Assembly (NCBI GenBank): GCA_964596675.1
Contig: CAZQUZ010000005.1
Location: forward strand, 31,960 to 95,959
Length of the DNA: 64,000 nucleotides
Source of the DNA: JAGOMW01 sp964596675
GTDB lineage: Bacteria; Patescibacteriota; Gracilibacteria; BD1-5; UBA2023
Direction of reading: 5' to 3'
This document shows, one piece after another, positions 41,850-51,374 of the stretch. Under the pieces are notes generated by a model. The model was not told the DNA's origin and did not search any database. It saw only the letters and a list, made by a program, of their open reading frames with translations. Each line of letters begins with the position of its first letter. The stretch's first letter is position 1. The position numbers were made by a program, and so were the translations under genes.

Positions 41850-44174
41850 CTAAAGTATGTCGATTATTTTTAGATCATTAATTTTTATTTTTCCATAAAA
41901 AAGTTTTTCGTAGTCTCAGCCTTCGTCAATCCATTTCTTTACACGCATGTATCCATCGAGATATATTTTATCTTTTTGATATGTTGTTCCATGTACTCAC
42001 TTTGTCTCGGAGTGAGATATTCCTCGCTTTAATCGCACAGCATCAGAAAAAATTGACTCATTTGATTTTTCTGGATACAGACTTCGGATAAGGTCTATCG
42101 TTTCAGAAAAAGAGAGCGTGTCAGCCACTGATAAGAGATAATATTTGAGATACATTGCATTTTTTTCATATCATTCAGGGAGGTGTTTAAATGAACGATA
42201 AATTGCAAACCCCTCTTCATCAGAAAGATAGTATCCAGTACCAAACTGGAATAGTTTTAATTCTGTTTCTTTTCCATTCAAATACCTACGAAAATGTGTT
42301 CCGATTTCATGCGAGAGTATTGCTCCAATTTCATTTTCCCGAATAATCGCATTTTTCGATATATGGATTTTTACTGTCTTACCATACGAGACTGACATTC
42401 TGGAGAGATTTCCACTTTCTACAGTAATAGGTATTTTGGGAATATTATGATTTTCAAAATACCTATATATATAACTCATAACCTCATCGAGCGCTAACAC
42501 TCGTCCAAGAGTAAAGGCATCAGTTTTTGGATTGTTTTGCACCTGCAATACTTTTTCCTTTGCTACAAGTGAGAGACTTGAGTTTGTTTTTCAAAACAAA
42601 AACTCATTATATCTGACTATCTTTTCATGATTTTCATTTTTATAGGCTTCAACCAAAAATATCTTATTTTCTATTTCTGTAAGCTTTTCGATATAGAGTT
42701 CGGCAATTGGAGAACCTTTTTGCTTGAGATTATACCCACGCTCAAAAAGATATTTTAGGTCTTCTTTGAAGGATAATACTTTCTCATTAGATGGAAAGTG
42801 ATATTCAAATACAGGATTATATCCTCATGGATTTTTGATAAACTCATCGAGTATGACGAAGTAATTGCTGGGCTTGAGGAGAGAAGAAAGATTAACTTTC
42901 TTTGAAGCCCTATATACAGCATCATCATAATCAAGGAGATCCTTCGTCCATTTTTCATTTGTCATGAGAGATTTCTGGGATATATGCGACATGGGACTAA
43001 TCAGATACTCTTTCAGAATATCTTTTCACAAAATAATGCTGTTAGTTTGTGTATCTAACACGGTAAAGTTTTTTATATGAATTGATACTTGCGTATCAGT
43101 AATAAGGTGAATATCTGAATCAAAGGCTTGGGCGATATCTTTAGATATTGTGGTACTTTCTTTACTTATATCACAAATAATCTGGACTTCTCGGTCTCAT
43201 TCGATATATGCCTTTTGCTCTAGATAAATAATCTTTTTTCCTGTATTTTCTGCAAGTATTTCTGTGTGAAAAAGTGTCTTCGCGATTTCAACTCCCTTTT
43301 CTGGGGATAATACTTTCAGATTTTCCACTTGTTTAAGTCTGGCTGCAAGTGGGACAAGATTGACGTTTTGGATTTCCAAGCCAGCGCGAGCATTGATTTC
43401 AAGAAGTTTTGGTCAATTTTTCGTAATCACCCAATCAAGTGCGAGATATCCAAGTTTGGTATACATTTGAACCTGTGAAGAGTAGAGCAAGATATCTTCC
43501 CAGAATGGGATATGCTGATTATGCAATTCACTATACTCAGCAGGAAATGAAGTGGTAAAAATCTTTTTTGACTGAAAGAGACTTATTACTTCTCCATTAG
43601 CAATATTGAGCCCTATTCCAATTCATCACTGTGCCAGATTTGCTTTCCCACCTGAATGGAGTGTAGGCATGCGCACCATAGCAGTAATTGGGACAAGGTT
43701 ATAGACAATGACACGAATATCCGCAAGCCCATGTTTAGAGTAGAGAGAGAAGTCTTTTCATGGAGAGAGCATTTCTTCTATGACAACTGTATCTGTTGAG
43801 CCATGAAGAGAAAAAGATCCATGAAGTATATCTATCATATGGAGCTTAATTTCTTCTTCCGACCATATTTCAGAGTCAATGATATACATCTCATCTTCAC
43901 GTCTTACGATAAGGATACCACGTCATCAGCTTCATTTATTTGGTTTGATAACAAATGTATTTGATTTTATATTCTTGAGGGAGAACTTATGGAGCTCTTG
44001 CTGGTTGTTTATGGTACAATATGTTTCTGCAAAAGGAATACCCCGACTAGAGAGGAAGTGTTTTGTTTTGAGTTTGCTATCTGCAAGAGAAATTGACTCA
44101 TCCGAGTTTTTTGTTCGGATATATCGTAGATTTCTTGCATTCATTCAGAGGATGCCATGTGAAAAGAACTTCAT
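41850..44174 (-). CDS. Fusion of ATP-grasp ligase and DUF1704 metallopeptidase-like domain
   Basis: 774 residues. N-terminal half: alpha-L-glutamate-ligase-like ATP-grasp with ILGMNARNLRYI, VIKPNKGSGGRGILIV, IEEMLSPGKDFS and KLLEINARAGLEIQNV. C-terminal half: DUF1704, with SHEIGTHFRRYLNG (H-E-x3-H, a zinc-site pattern) and KRGISHSETKGVHGTTYQ. I moved the start upstream to 44172-44174, since MKFFSHGILGMNARN matches the family better. TTGACA, 16 bp, TAGATT, six bases, ATG. Likely ligates and trims an amide- or peptide-linked product. Confidence 0.88.
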
Positions 44175-44355
44175 ACTTCCAATCTATAAAATAAGGAGGG
44201 TTTGTCAATGTTTATTCAGCATCATGTAATCTAGATTTCATATATAGCAAGCCATCTCCCGACTTTTTTCAAAAAAGATTTGAGAAAAAGTGAAAAATAA
44301 TTTATCGGTAATTGTGAGATATCACACCCTATAACTTTTTAACCACTTTTTCCCT

Positions 44356-44751
44356 ATGTTAAACCACATTTCCCCATCTATATATCTCGCGATTAGCAAC
44401 TACATAGAACAAAATGCTATTGTTGAGGCTTTTTATAGTCGAGATATCATCAGTCAGGCTGATATGTATCTCCCATATTATGACGACGAGGACGCTTCTG
44501 ATAATCAGTATGCTGATTTTGATATTTGGATCACATTCTCTCAAATAGAAAAAGTTGTTGATTTTGATGTATTGACCGAAAAATGAGTTCCGCATATCAA
44601 CAGCGAATATGGTCTCTGGATTGGTGTCAATGATACAACCTCTATGGATGACTTCGTGAAGCGTGTGATAGAAATAGTCTATGATTATGAGATAAGTGAT
44701 GCCGAGTTAGAGAACTTAAAGAATAACTTCGATGTGAAAATCGAGAGATAA
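44356..44751 (+). CDS. Unknown acidic protein
   Basis: 131 residues, acidic (MYLPYYDDEDASDNQYADFD), soluble, not recognised. One UGA-Gly at 44584. The only plus-strand gene in the left two thirds of the element, between the divergent ATP-grasp-DUF1704 promoter and a two-way terminator. Confidence 0.6.
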
Positions 44752-44754
44752 AAT

Positions 44755-44778
44755 AAAACAGGTCATTTGACCTGTTTT
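44755..44778. terminator. Bidirectional terminator
   Basis: AAAACAGGTCA and TGACCTGTTTT face each other with two bases between, followed by T; separates convergent genes. Confidence 0.8.
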
Positions 44779-44782
44779 TCGA

Positions 44783-45364
44783 TTAGTTTCCTGTTCCATT
44801 TATCATCTCATAGAACTCTTTGAGAGTATCTTGATGAGAGAACTTGAACTTCATATCTTTGGTAGATCCATCGGCGAACTTGACCCCGACCGACTTGTAT
44901 CGAGCAGAGAGTATGTTGAATTGTATCTTTGCTTTTCTATCACACATCTTTTGTTTTGCGAGTGTGTCATACATCTTACAGTTTGTATCGGTCATGAATA
45001 TCACTTCATTGAACTGTACAGCAACACGCAGAGATGGAGTTATAGAATAGACATTGCTATATGTTCCATTTTCTTGGCTTCTGAAAGTGTTGATATATTT
45101 TTTCTTTCACTTTGCGTCCATGAGATAGACATCTTTTGTTTTGAGTTGGAGATAATCAGTATTGGTAGGAGATTTGAATTGTATGGCTCACATTCGCGTC
45201 ATATCGTCTCCCCCTGCTTCATTCCAGTATCCTGTTTTTATAACAGCACCCGTTGTGAAGTCATGGAGTGAAGCATCAGCGTCTGACCATCCGCCAGCAC
45301 CAGCAGAGACAAGAGCAATCGAGGCAGTAAGCACCATCAGTACGATAATAATAAGTTTTTTCAT
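44783..45364 (-). CDS. Exported protein of unknown function
   Basis: 193 residues with a clear signal peptide (MKKLIIIVLMVLTASIALVSA) followed by AGAGGWSDADAS and a beta-rich domain. Two Cys near residue 135-150. UGA-Gly at 45195 and 45111. Followed at short distance by the terminator. Next upstream is another exported protein. Confidence 0.65.
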
Positions 45365-45391
45365 AAAAAAATAGTAAGAAAATAAGATTGG

Positions 45392-45742
45392 TTATTTGTT
45401 TTTGTGGAATGTGTCCATCATCGCATCACAGATAGTGCGTGTCTTATCTGATGGCTCACTGTATTCCGAGAGAAGTTTCATTTTTATTTGTGTATATTGA
45501 TTGAGTTCTTCTATAGTGAGTGGTCGTGTTTTTTGGATTTCACTTGCCCATGTGGCAAGTTGGCTCGATAGTTCATGATAGTAGAGGTCTCCGATAACCA
45601 GAAGGATATCGGCATCAGTCTGACATTCTGAATATCTGGAAGTAGAAGTATTTGGTGATATGATAGAGCCACTGGACTGAGCCGAAACACTAGATACAAA
45701 AGTAAAAAATAAGCATAAGAATAAGAATAGTAATTTCTTCAT
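45392..45742 (-). CDS. Small exported protein
   Basis: 116 residues. Signal peptide MKKLLFLFLCLFFTFVSSVSA, then a Ser/Thr-rich stretch and a helical domain with two Cys. No UGA. In a run of same-strand genes from 46741 down to 44783. Not recognised. Confidence 0.65.
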   Translation of the reverse strand: MKKLLFLFLCLFFTFVSSVSAQSSGSIISPNTSTSRYSECQTDADILLVIGDLYYHELSSQLATWASEIQKTRPLTIEELNQYTQIKMKLLSEYSEPSDKTRTICDAMMDTFHKNK

Positions 45743-45755
45743 AGTACTAATAGAG

Positions 45756-46388
45756 TTATAAAATGGATCATGTCGTAAAAGAACGATACATATAGAAGAA
45801 AAATCGGAAGATTGGGTATCCAAACACCCAGAGAAGAGTAGTCATCCAGATATCTCACTGAATAATCTCATACTGCATTATTTGAGTAGAAATTATGAGA
45901 ATAAGTAGATATCATCCGAGACACCCAGTTATAGCAATCCATATCCAAAATACGAGAAGAATAATTTGCCCTATTGGATTGTATATTCACTCAACATATC
46001 ATAACAGTATGACCAAGGTCATAGCAACATATAGTCCGTGTGCCATTCAGAGAGGATGGACTATTTTTTGTGCGATTTTCGGAGCAATCATATCAATAAT
46101 CTCATCACTTTTCTTCATGTCTTCAATTGGTGCGTTCTCGTTTGTTTCCAGTGGTTTTTTATACTTGGTGATAGAGTTTCCCATGAAGGCACTTTCTTGA
46201 TGAGCATATTGATTTTGTTCTGAACTATGAGAGTTTAGTTCATTGAGGATGGCATCACGCTCTTCAGTCATAGCAACAAAGTCCTCTTGCTTTCCACCAC
46301 CGTCTGGATGATGTTTTTTCGCGAGATTTTTGAACTCTTTTTTGAGTGTATCTTCGGTATATGATGTTTTTTTGAAGTATTTTTTCAT
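45756..46388 (-). CDS. J-domain protein with C-terminal membrane segments
   Basis: 210 residues. The N-terminus is a short J domain: LKKEFKNLAKKHHPDGGGKQEDF with the essential HPD and adjacent helices. A linker leads to about four hydrophobic segments (residues 115-200) rich in UGA-Gly; without recoding only the first 113 residues would be read. It would recruit an Hsp70 to the membrane, but no DnaK gene lies in the element. Overlaps the upstream gene stop (TAATG). Confidence 0.75.
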
Positions 46389-46741
46389 TATTTTTGGAGA
46401 TATTGGTCGTAAGTTGGGAGTGCCGTGTCATAGACCTCGATGCTTCCCCAACCGATAAAGATTTTCTCTTCATATTGATTTTTCTGGTAGATGGTATATG
46501 GGACACTGTAATTTTCTCGAACTCTTTCTTCATCGACTTGGACGATAAGATTGAGATTACATTTTTCATAGAACTTATCGAAGTACCTCTCTATCAACTT
46601 CACACAAGAAGAATATGCGATATGTGTAGGATTATCCGTTTGAATTAGGACAGCATCGAGCATTTCAGGAGACTTAAATCCGTATTGTTCATGGTTCATG
46701 ATATCCATGCGGAACTGATTTGAGATGATATATTTAGACAT
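46388..46741 (-). CDS. Unknown protein, first gene after a structured leader
   Basis: 117 residues, soluble, not recognised. Translation starts at the ATG at 46739-46741, and its stop overlaps the J-domain start by one base, so the two are coupled. It heads the transcript 46741-44783 behind the leader at 46785-46958. Confidence 0.6.
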   Translation of the reverse strand: MSKYIISNQFRMDIMNHEQYGFKSPEMLDAVLIQTDNPTHIAYSSCVKLIERYFDKFYEKCNLNLIVQVDEERVRENYSVPYTIYQKNQYEEKIFIGWGSIEVYDTALPTYDQYLQK

Positions 46742-46784
46742 ATGAGGAAAATGATAAAAAAATAAAGACTTCACACATATGATG

Positions 46785-46958
46785 TAAAGCCTTTAAGAAT
46801 GAGTTTTTAGTTAAATAAAGGAGGCTTTATATCCTTATGTGTTTCGCTAAAAACTTACATTTTCCTGTCGATAAAACTTATCAAAGGAGAGGTATATAAA
46901 ACCTCCTTACTTACTATAAGTTTTTTCGACAGATTTTTCAGGAATGTAAGTTTTTAGC
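46785..46958 (-). promoter_or_regulatory. Structured leader with mutually exclusive hairpins
   Basis: Non-coding. On the minus strand the transcript would open with a long hairpin: segment A (46943-46958) pairs with B (46846-46861) over 16 bp, extended by 17 bp with one mismatch (46916-46932 with 46865-46881) and an 8-bp AAGGAG-GT/ACCTCCTT top. Further on, segment C (46798-46810) repeats most of A and can pair with B instead. C lies in the loop of a TAAAGCCT/AGGCTTTA stem. This is attenuator-like logic ahead of the 46741 gene. Confidence 0.65.
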
Positions 46959-46964
46959 CCAGAT

Positions 46965-46992
46965 ATGATATCACTCTTTTGGGAAAAAGCAA
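46965..46992 (-). promoter_or_regulatory. Promoter of the structured-leader operon
   Basis: On the minus strand TTGCTT (46987-46992), 16 bp, TATCAT (46965-46970). The predicted start of transcription, near 46958, coincides with the first base of the long hairpin. Confidence 0.6.
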
Positions 46993-46993
46993 C

Positions 46994-47018
46994 CAAAAAA
47001 GATGAGTTTTGCTCATCT
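46994..47018 (-). terminator. Hairpin terminator
   Basis: On the minus strand AGATGAG and CTCATCT pair, followed by six T. Second of two terminators between the 47094 gene and the promoter at 46965. Confidence 0.75.
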
Positions 47019-47041
47019 GAATCATCACGCACGCACACACA

Positions 47042-47067
47042 AAAACACCCATGACACAGGGTGTTTT
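47042..47067 (-). terminator. Hairpin terminator after the 47094 gene
   Basis: AAAACACCC and GGGTGTTTT pair around ATGACACA. It lies 27 bases after the stop of the 47094 gene, and its T end works on either strand. Confidence 0.75.
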
Positions 47068-47093
47068 GCTGTTATGTTTCGGGTGGATCTCTT

Positions 47094-47807
47094 TTAATTT
47101 TCAATATTTTCTTCCTTCATTATCTCGTCAATATGTTGTTGTGTAAGTTTTGGATTATTAAAAGAATAGTAAAACTTTTTATTCTTATTCACATAACTGA
47201 CCTTGAACATTTCGAGTTCTTCGAGTTTCTTGTAGATTGCCCTCGCTTGTGCTTGTTTCACTCATATATCGAATATCTTTCTCACGGAGATATCTCTATT
47301 TACGAGCATAGCATAAACTCGTTGGAATATGCGCTTATTTTCTCGCGTATAGCGTGGCTCATGTGGATTGACTGGTGTTGTATCATTTTCATCGCTATCC
47401 TCGTTGTATGGTCATTTTTCATTGATTTGGAGGTGGATATTTGTTATCTTCTGATATCCGACTGGTGGAGGGATGCTAGTTCAAGATTGTTTGCCTTGGA
47501 ATATAATGATACATGAGGGGAACTTGTGTCCGTTGACAACTAGTGGCGTGAGGCTTATATTCGGATAGAGCCTCTCTGCGAGATGTCCATAGAGGAACAA
47601 AAGGCTTTCTATAACTTCTTTGAATGTCGCATGTTCTTGCTTGGTTCGAAGTATCTCTTCATGTGTGAGATTGAGACGGATTATAGTATAGTTTTTGAGT
47701 TCTATGATTTCCTCTGCGAGTGATTTTCTTTTGTCTGTTTTGCGAAAACCGAAAAAGGAGTTCATCTTGCTCGTGATAAAAAGTTCATTGACTGTTGGTA
47801 GATCCAT
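47094..47807 (-). CDS. Unknown protein with helical C-terminal domain, possibly DNA-binding
   Basis: 237 residues. The second half (RENKRIFQRVYAMLVNRDISVRKIFDIGVKQAQARAIYKKLEEL) has the helix-turn-helix rhythm of a winged-helix domain, but no family is clear. UGA-Gly at 47481 and 47412. In an integrative element a replication or transcription regulator would fit this place; that is inference. Starts 18 bases from the next gene upstream. Confidence 0.55.
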
Positions 47808-47825
47808 ATTCTTTTTTGAGTTATA

Positions 47826-48323
47826 TTATAAATAGTTTTCATTTTGATACTGTGTGAGTTTTTCTTTTGCTTCTTGGAGTTCATCATTTTTCTTTTCTTC
47901 CACGACCTCTATCTCTTCTATTTTCATGCGAAGTTTGTCTATTTTAAGTTCATTTTCATAGGATGCCTCAATGTCCACATTGGTCATGCTGTTCATCTCT
48001 ATTTTTCGGATTTCTCATTCTGCTTCCCGTTTTTTAAGGGCGAGATTTTTGAGACCCATTTCGAGCGAGCGCACTTGTTCAAAAAGTCGTTTTTCATTGC
48101 CGTCTAATTTTATTCATTTTTTTGTCTGCTTTTCTGGTGTTCATGTACTTACTGAACCTCATGACCCGCGACCATCGTGAAGCATATAGATAAAAAAGAG
48201 GAGGAATAGGAATGCTCATATCATTCAAGTTGTTCATAATCCATCACTATCAGCATCTTTCATAGTAGCATCGGCATTTATATCTTCCAGAGTTATGGAT
48301 TGGAGGTTTTGTTCTTGTTTCAT
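47826..48323 (-). CDS. Single-pass membrane protein with long coiled coil
   Basis: 165 residues: a short N-terminal tail, one hydrophobic segment at about 30-48 (GTTGMIGAFLFLLFFIYM, three UGA-Gly), then a long charged heptad-rich helix to the C-terminus. An upstream extension to 48443 is possible, but I prefer the ATG at 48321-48323. Paired with the 47094 gene. Confidence 0.6.
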
Positions 48324-48524
48324 ATTGGGAAAGTTAAGAGATAACATTTCCTCATACGATGTTTTAATAATTTTTTCAAATGTTTTTTTCTTTTTATTTT
48401 GTGTGATGACACGAAACCGCACAGGCAAGGGAAAAACTGGCAAAAGGAAAAAAGAAAAATAAAAAAAGATCTACTTTTTTGATATTTTCATTTGAAAAAA
48501 AGTTCTAAATCTCCTATTCACACA

Positions 48525-48830
48525 ATATGGCTGGTCGAGTACAAACGACCGTCCCTGCGTGGTGAGCCCGTTAGGATATAAAACCACAATCACAGGGTCG
48601 CAATGTGCCAATTAAATGCGGGGTATTCCTAACCCACATGAAATCTCAATAAGATGGATTTGGTTAATTTTCGACGTTTTGGGGAAAGACAAACGAGCGA
48701 TAGGATGTTCATACTTCCGAGTGGTAGTGGCTAACGTGGATATGGCATGCCCAGATATGATTTTAGGGGGGTTTGTCATATCCGGGTATGACCCACCCTC
48801 TGAAATCAGTGATGGATTATAAGATTTAAC
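48525..48830 (+). ncRNA. Candidate structured RNA or recombination region, about 300 nt
   Basis: Non-coding stretch, higher in G+C than its surroundings and dense in hairpins. GGTCG/CGACC (48533-48552); CCCTG/CAGGG with GTGGT/ACCAC inside (48553-48597); a GGGT/ACCC hairpin near 48617-48632; CGTTT/AAACG near 48680-48700; GTCATA-TCCGGG-TATGAC inside a GGG.../CCC frame near 48765-48800. A frame at 48616-48822 exists but looks unlike protein. It sits just before the recombinase operon. Strand is not certain. Confidence 0.45.
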
Positions 48831-48893
48831 TTTTGAAAAGATGAAAACTTGTAATTTCTAACTTATTGATATAATATACCTATATATTCATTA

Positions 48894-49295
48894 ATGTTAG
48901 AACTTATGTGATACCGTCAATCACCAGAAGAGGAACTTCTCGATGAGATAATTCAGATTATTCTCGGAAATGATAAGGAACAATGATGAAGTATGACCTA
49001 TACCGAAGCACGGGCAGTAGCCGATGATTTTAGAACATATTGAAGATGAATTATGGCTATCAAGATGAGAAAGGTGCTCGCTTCCCTTTGAGATGTTGCC
49101 TACAAAAATCTCTCTTCACAATCTATTGTTATTCTGGAAGACAATACTAGAAACGATGATGAAATGGATAATCTTATTCAGATAGCACTCATGATAATGC
49201 TTCGTCGTTATCGCTCACAATTTACGCGACTAATGAGACAGTGGTGAGTAGATCCAAAACCCTACATAGAAGCCTATATCGATGCTAAAAACTAA
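48894..49295 (+). CDS. Unknown protein upstream of the recombinase
   Basis: 133 residues, helical, no Cys. Six or more UGA-Gly, including a GGS run at 48984-48992. Its stop is five bases before the recombinase ATG, so the two are cotranscribed. A recombination directionality factor or regulator is plausible from position only. TATAAT lies about 20 bases upstream. Confidence 0.65.
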
Positions 49296-49300
49296 TCCCT

Positions 49301-51172
49301 ATGAATAAAAAACCAACAGCATTCATATATGCTCGCCGAAGTAATGGAAAAAATAAACTTACTTCTGTTTCGATTGAAATACAAAAAGAGCAATTAATGC
49401 GAACTTGTGCAGATAATGATATCAAAGTAGTTGAGGTCTTTGAGGAGATAAAATCTGCTTATAAAGAATGAAGGCGGGATGAGTTTAATCGTATGCTGGA
49501 TGAGGTTGTCAAAAGAAATATAAAGGGAAAATGAGAGCGAATTGACCAGATTTATGTCTATTTTGTCTCTCGTTTAGCGAGAAACTTTGAAGAGGGAGAC
49601 CTGTTGAAAAAACTGGTCATGGATGATGTAATACAGATAAAATCAATTCAAGAAACCTCTTTTGATACAAATACTATTGATGGAAAGCAGAAACTGGTTG
49701 AACTGATGAGCAACGCGGTTTTTGAGAGTGCGAAAAAATCAAGAGATGCTATTATCAATATGGACAGCACATTTATCAAATGAAGAATAGGCACAAAACT
49801 CCCCTATGGATATAATCGTATATGAAGTGGAGACAATCGAAAGATTATCTTAGATACAAACCATAAAGCATCTGATGTTGTGAGAGAATGTTTCGAATTA
49901 TATGCCACTGGAAAATATACTTTTGAAAGCCTCTTTGAGGAGATAAATAAGAGATGATTTAGAAAATACTCTTACTACAAAGGTAAGGAGAATATTCGTC
50001 CGTTTAAGAAGAAGGATATAGAGAATATTTTAGATAATCCTATTTATTACTGACGAGTATTAGTGAAGTATTCTAAACTCTGAAATGAAGCCACAAAAGT
50101 GCTTCAACAAAACCATCCAGATATGGATATTGGTAAGAATTGAGAGGTCGAAATAGACTATACGCATTTTTTTGAGCAAATCAGTAGTCTCCCGAAAATT
50201 ATCTCGAAAGACCTATTCGATAAATGTGAAGCAGTGAAGGACGGGAAAACCCTTTGAATACATGGAAAGTGGAATGAAAATGGAGAAATATATCTCTGGA
50301 AGGATATTTTACGATGTCCGTGTAAAGATATGGATCACCCAGAAGAATATAGAACACTTCGATTTTTCACAGCAGAGACAAAGAAGGGGAAATATCACTA
50401 TTATAGATGTTCCTGTAATAGTAAATCCGAATGTGATAACACTCGAATATCATGAACCACTCTTGATAACATGATTTTTGATAGCATTATCTCAAAGTTA
50501 AAGATGAATAATGTCGAAATAGCAATTTTAGAGAAAGTGGTACGGTTCGAACTCGAAAAACAGTGAAAACTCAAAATAGACACCAGAGTGAATATCACCC
50601 AAGAATTATGAAGAATGAAGGCTGAAAAAGATAGATTAACAAAACGCTATTGAGATGAAGAAGATGCGGAATTAGCAGAAGAATTAGGTATTCTCATTAA
50701 GCAAGCACGACAAAAGATTGGCGTACTAGAAAACATGCTCGCAAATACAGATGATGTGTTTGAATACAATAAAGAACAAATGGAGGAGATACTGAAATAC
50801 GCAAAGGGACTTACAACTGATTTTCACTCTTTTCCACAAAGAAAAAAGCAGCACATATTGGCTGCTATATTTAAGTCGATTGTAATGTATAAGGAAGAGA
50901 TACTGTATTTTGAGTTGAAACCGCTATTTAATGGGATTTATCAGCGTTCTGTTCTAACGGGGCAGAAAAATGACACAACTCCTAAAAATGATAGTTCGAA
51001 CTCTGGTGATTTGAATAGTATGCGGAAAAGTCTTGTTTTTGAAAAACTTAACCCATATGGCTGGGGTACTAGGATTCGAACGCTCTCCGGCGCGTTCGCC
51101 TCTCCTCGCTTTCGAAATGCCTTTGGGCATTTCTCATGAATCGCTCGGATTCGAATCCTCGGAGTTTTATAG
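49301..51172 (+). CDS. Large serine recombinase (integrase)
   Basis: 623 residues. Resolvase catalytic domain with FIYARRSNG (catalytic Ser14) and a YVYFVSRLARN motif. A recombinase domain (IGTKLPYGYNRIG ... DIENILDNPIYYGRV), a zinc ribbon (C-P-C-K-D ... Y-R-C-S-C-N) and a coiled coil (AEKDRLTKRYGDEEDAELAEELG) follow. About fifteen UGA-Gly. From about residue 586 the frame runs through the right direct repeat (YGWGTRIRTLSGAF ...) to a UAG at 51170-51172, so its tail is encoded by attachment-site DNA. Catalyses integration and excision. Confidence 0.93.
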
Positions 51173-51187
51173 AAAACATTATGGCTG
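51057..51187. repeat. Right 131-bp direct repeat (attachment site)
   Basis: 131 bp matching 38014-38144 with two mismatches. Its last six bases are the CCA end of the intact tRNA-Gln gene (51182-51256), and its first 25 repeat that tRNA's 3' end. The recombinase frame ends within it. Confidence 0.9.
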
Positions 51188-51256
51188 GGGTACTAGGATT
51201 CGAACCTAGGAATGGCGGAGTCAAAGTCCGCTGCCTTACCGCTTGGCGATACCCCA
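51182..51256 (-). tRNA. tRNA-Gln(UUG), CCA encoded
   Basis: 75 bases on the minus strand folding into a full cloverleaf: acceptor TGGGGTA with TACCCCA, D arm CGCC/GGCA region, anticodon stem GCGGA/TCCGC around CTTTGAC (anticodon UUG), T arm CTAGG-TTCGAAT-CCTAG, then G and encoded CCA. Almost the same as the E. coli tRNA-Gln frame. It is the integration target of the adjoining element. Confidence 0.95.
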
Positions 51257-51374
51257 AGATAGCAGAGAGATAACAGGATATAGGCAGGAACCACTGAGTC
51301 GATAGCTCCATATGAGCAGGCGGATTATAGTGAAAAATAAGAAAAGTCAAAATTTTGTTTTTCGTGAGATGAGA

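Larger units (their letters stand above)
38014..51187. mobile_element. 13-kb integrated element at tRNA-Gln(UUG)
   Basis: Bounded by identical-length 131-bp direct repeats carrying the tRNA-Gln 3' end, next to the intact tRNA-Gln gene, with a large serine recombinase at the right end reading into the right repeat. The interior is more AT-rich and UGA-richer than the flanks. Cargo: CaCA exchanger, ATP-grasp enzymes, 7-TM protein, exported proteins and a J-domain protein. No relaxase, coupling ATPase, capsid or terminase gene was recognised, so it looks like a non-conjugative integrative element or island. Confidence 0.85.

Noticed and set aside
46785..46958. The long inverted repeat as a miniature transposable element
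   Set aside because: No target-site duplication at its ends, and its 5' edge coincides with a predicted transcription start, which fits a leader RNA better.
48616..48822. Plus-strand frame of 68 codons in the hairpin-dense region
   Set aside because: No ribosome binding site or leaderless -10, odd composition, and strong overlapping RNA-like pairing; kept as part of the structured region instead.
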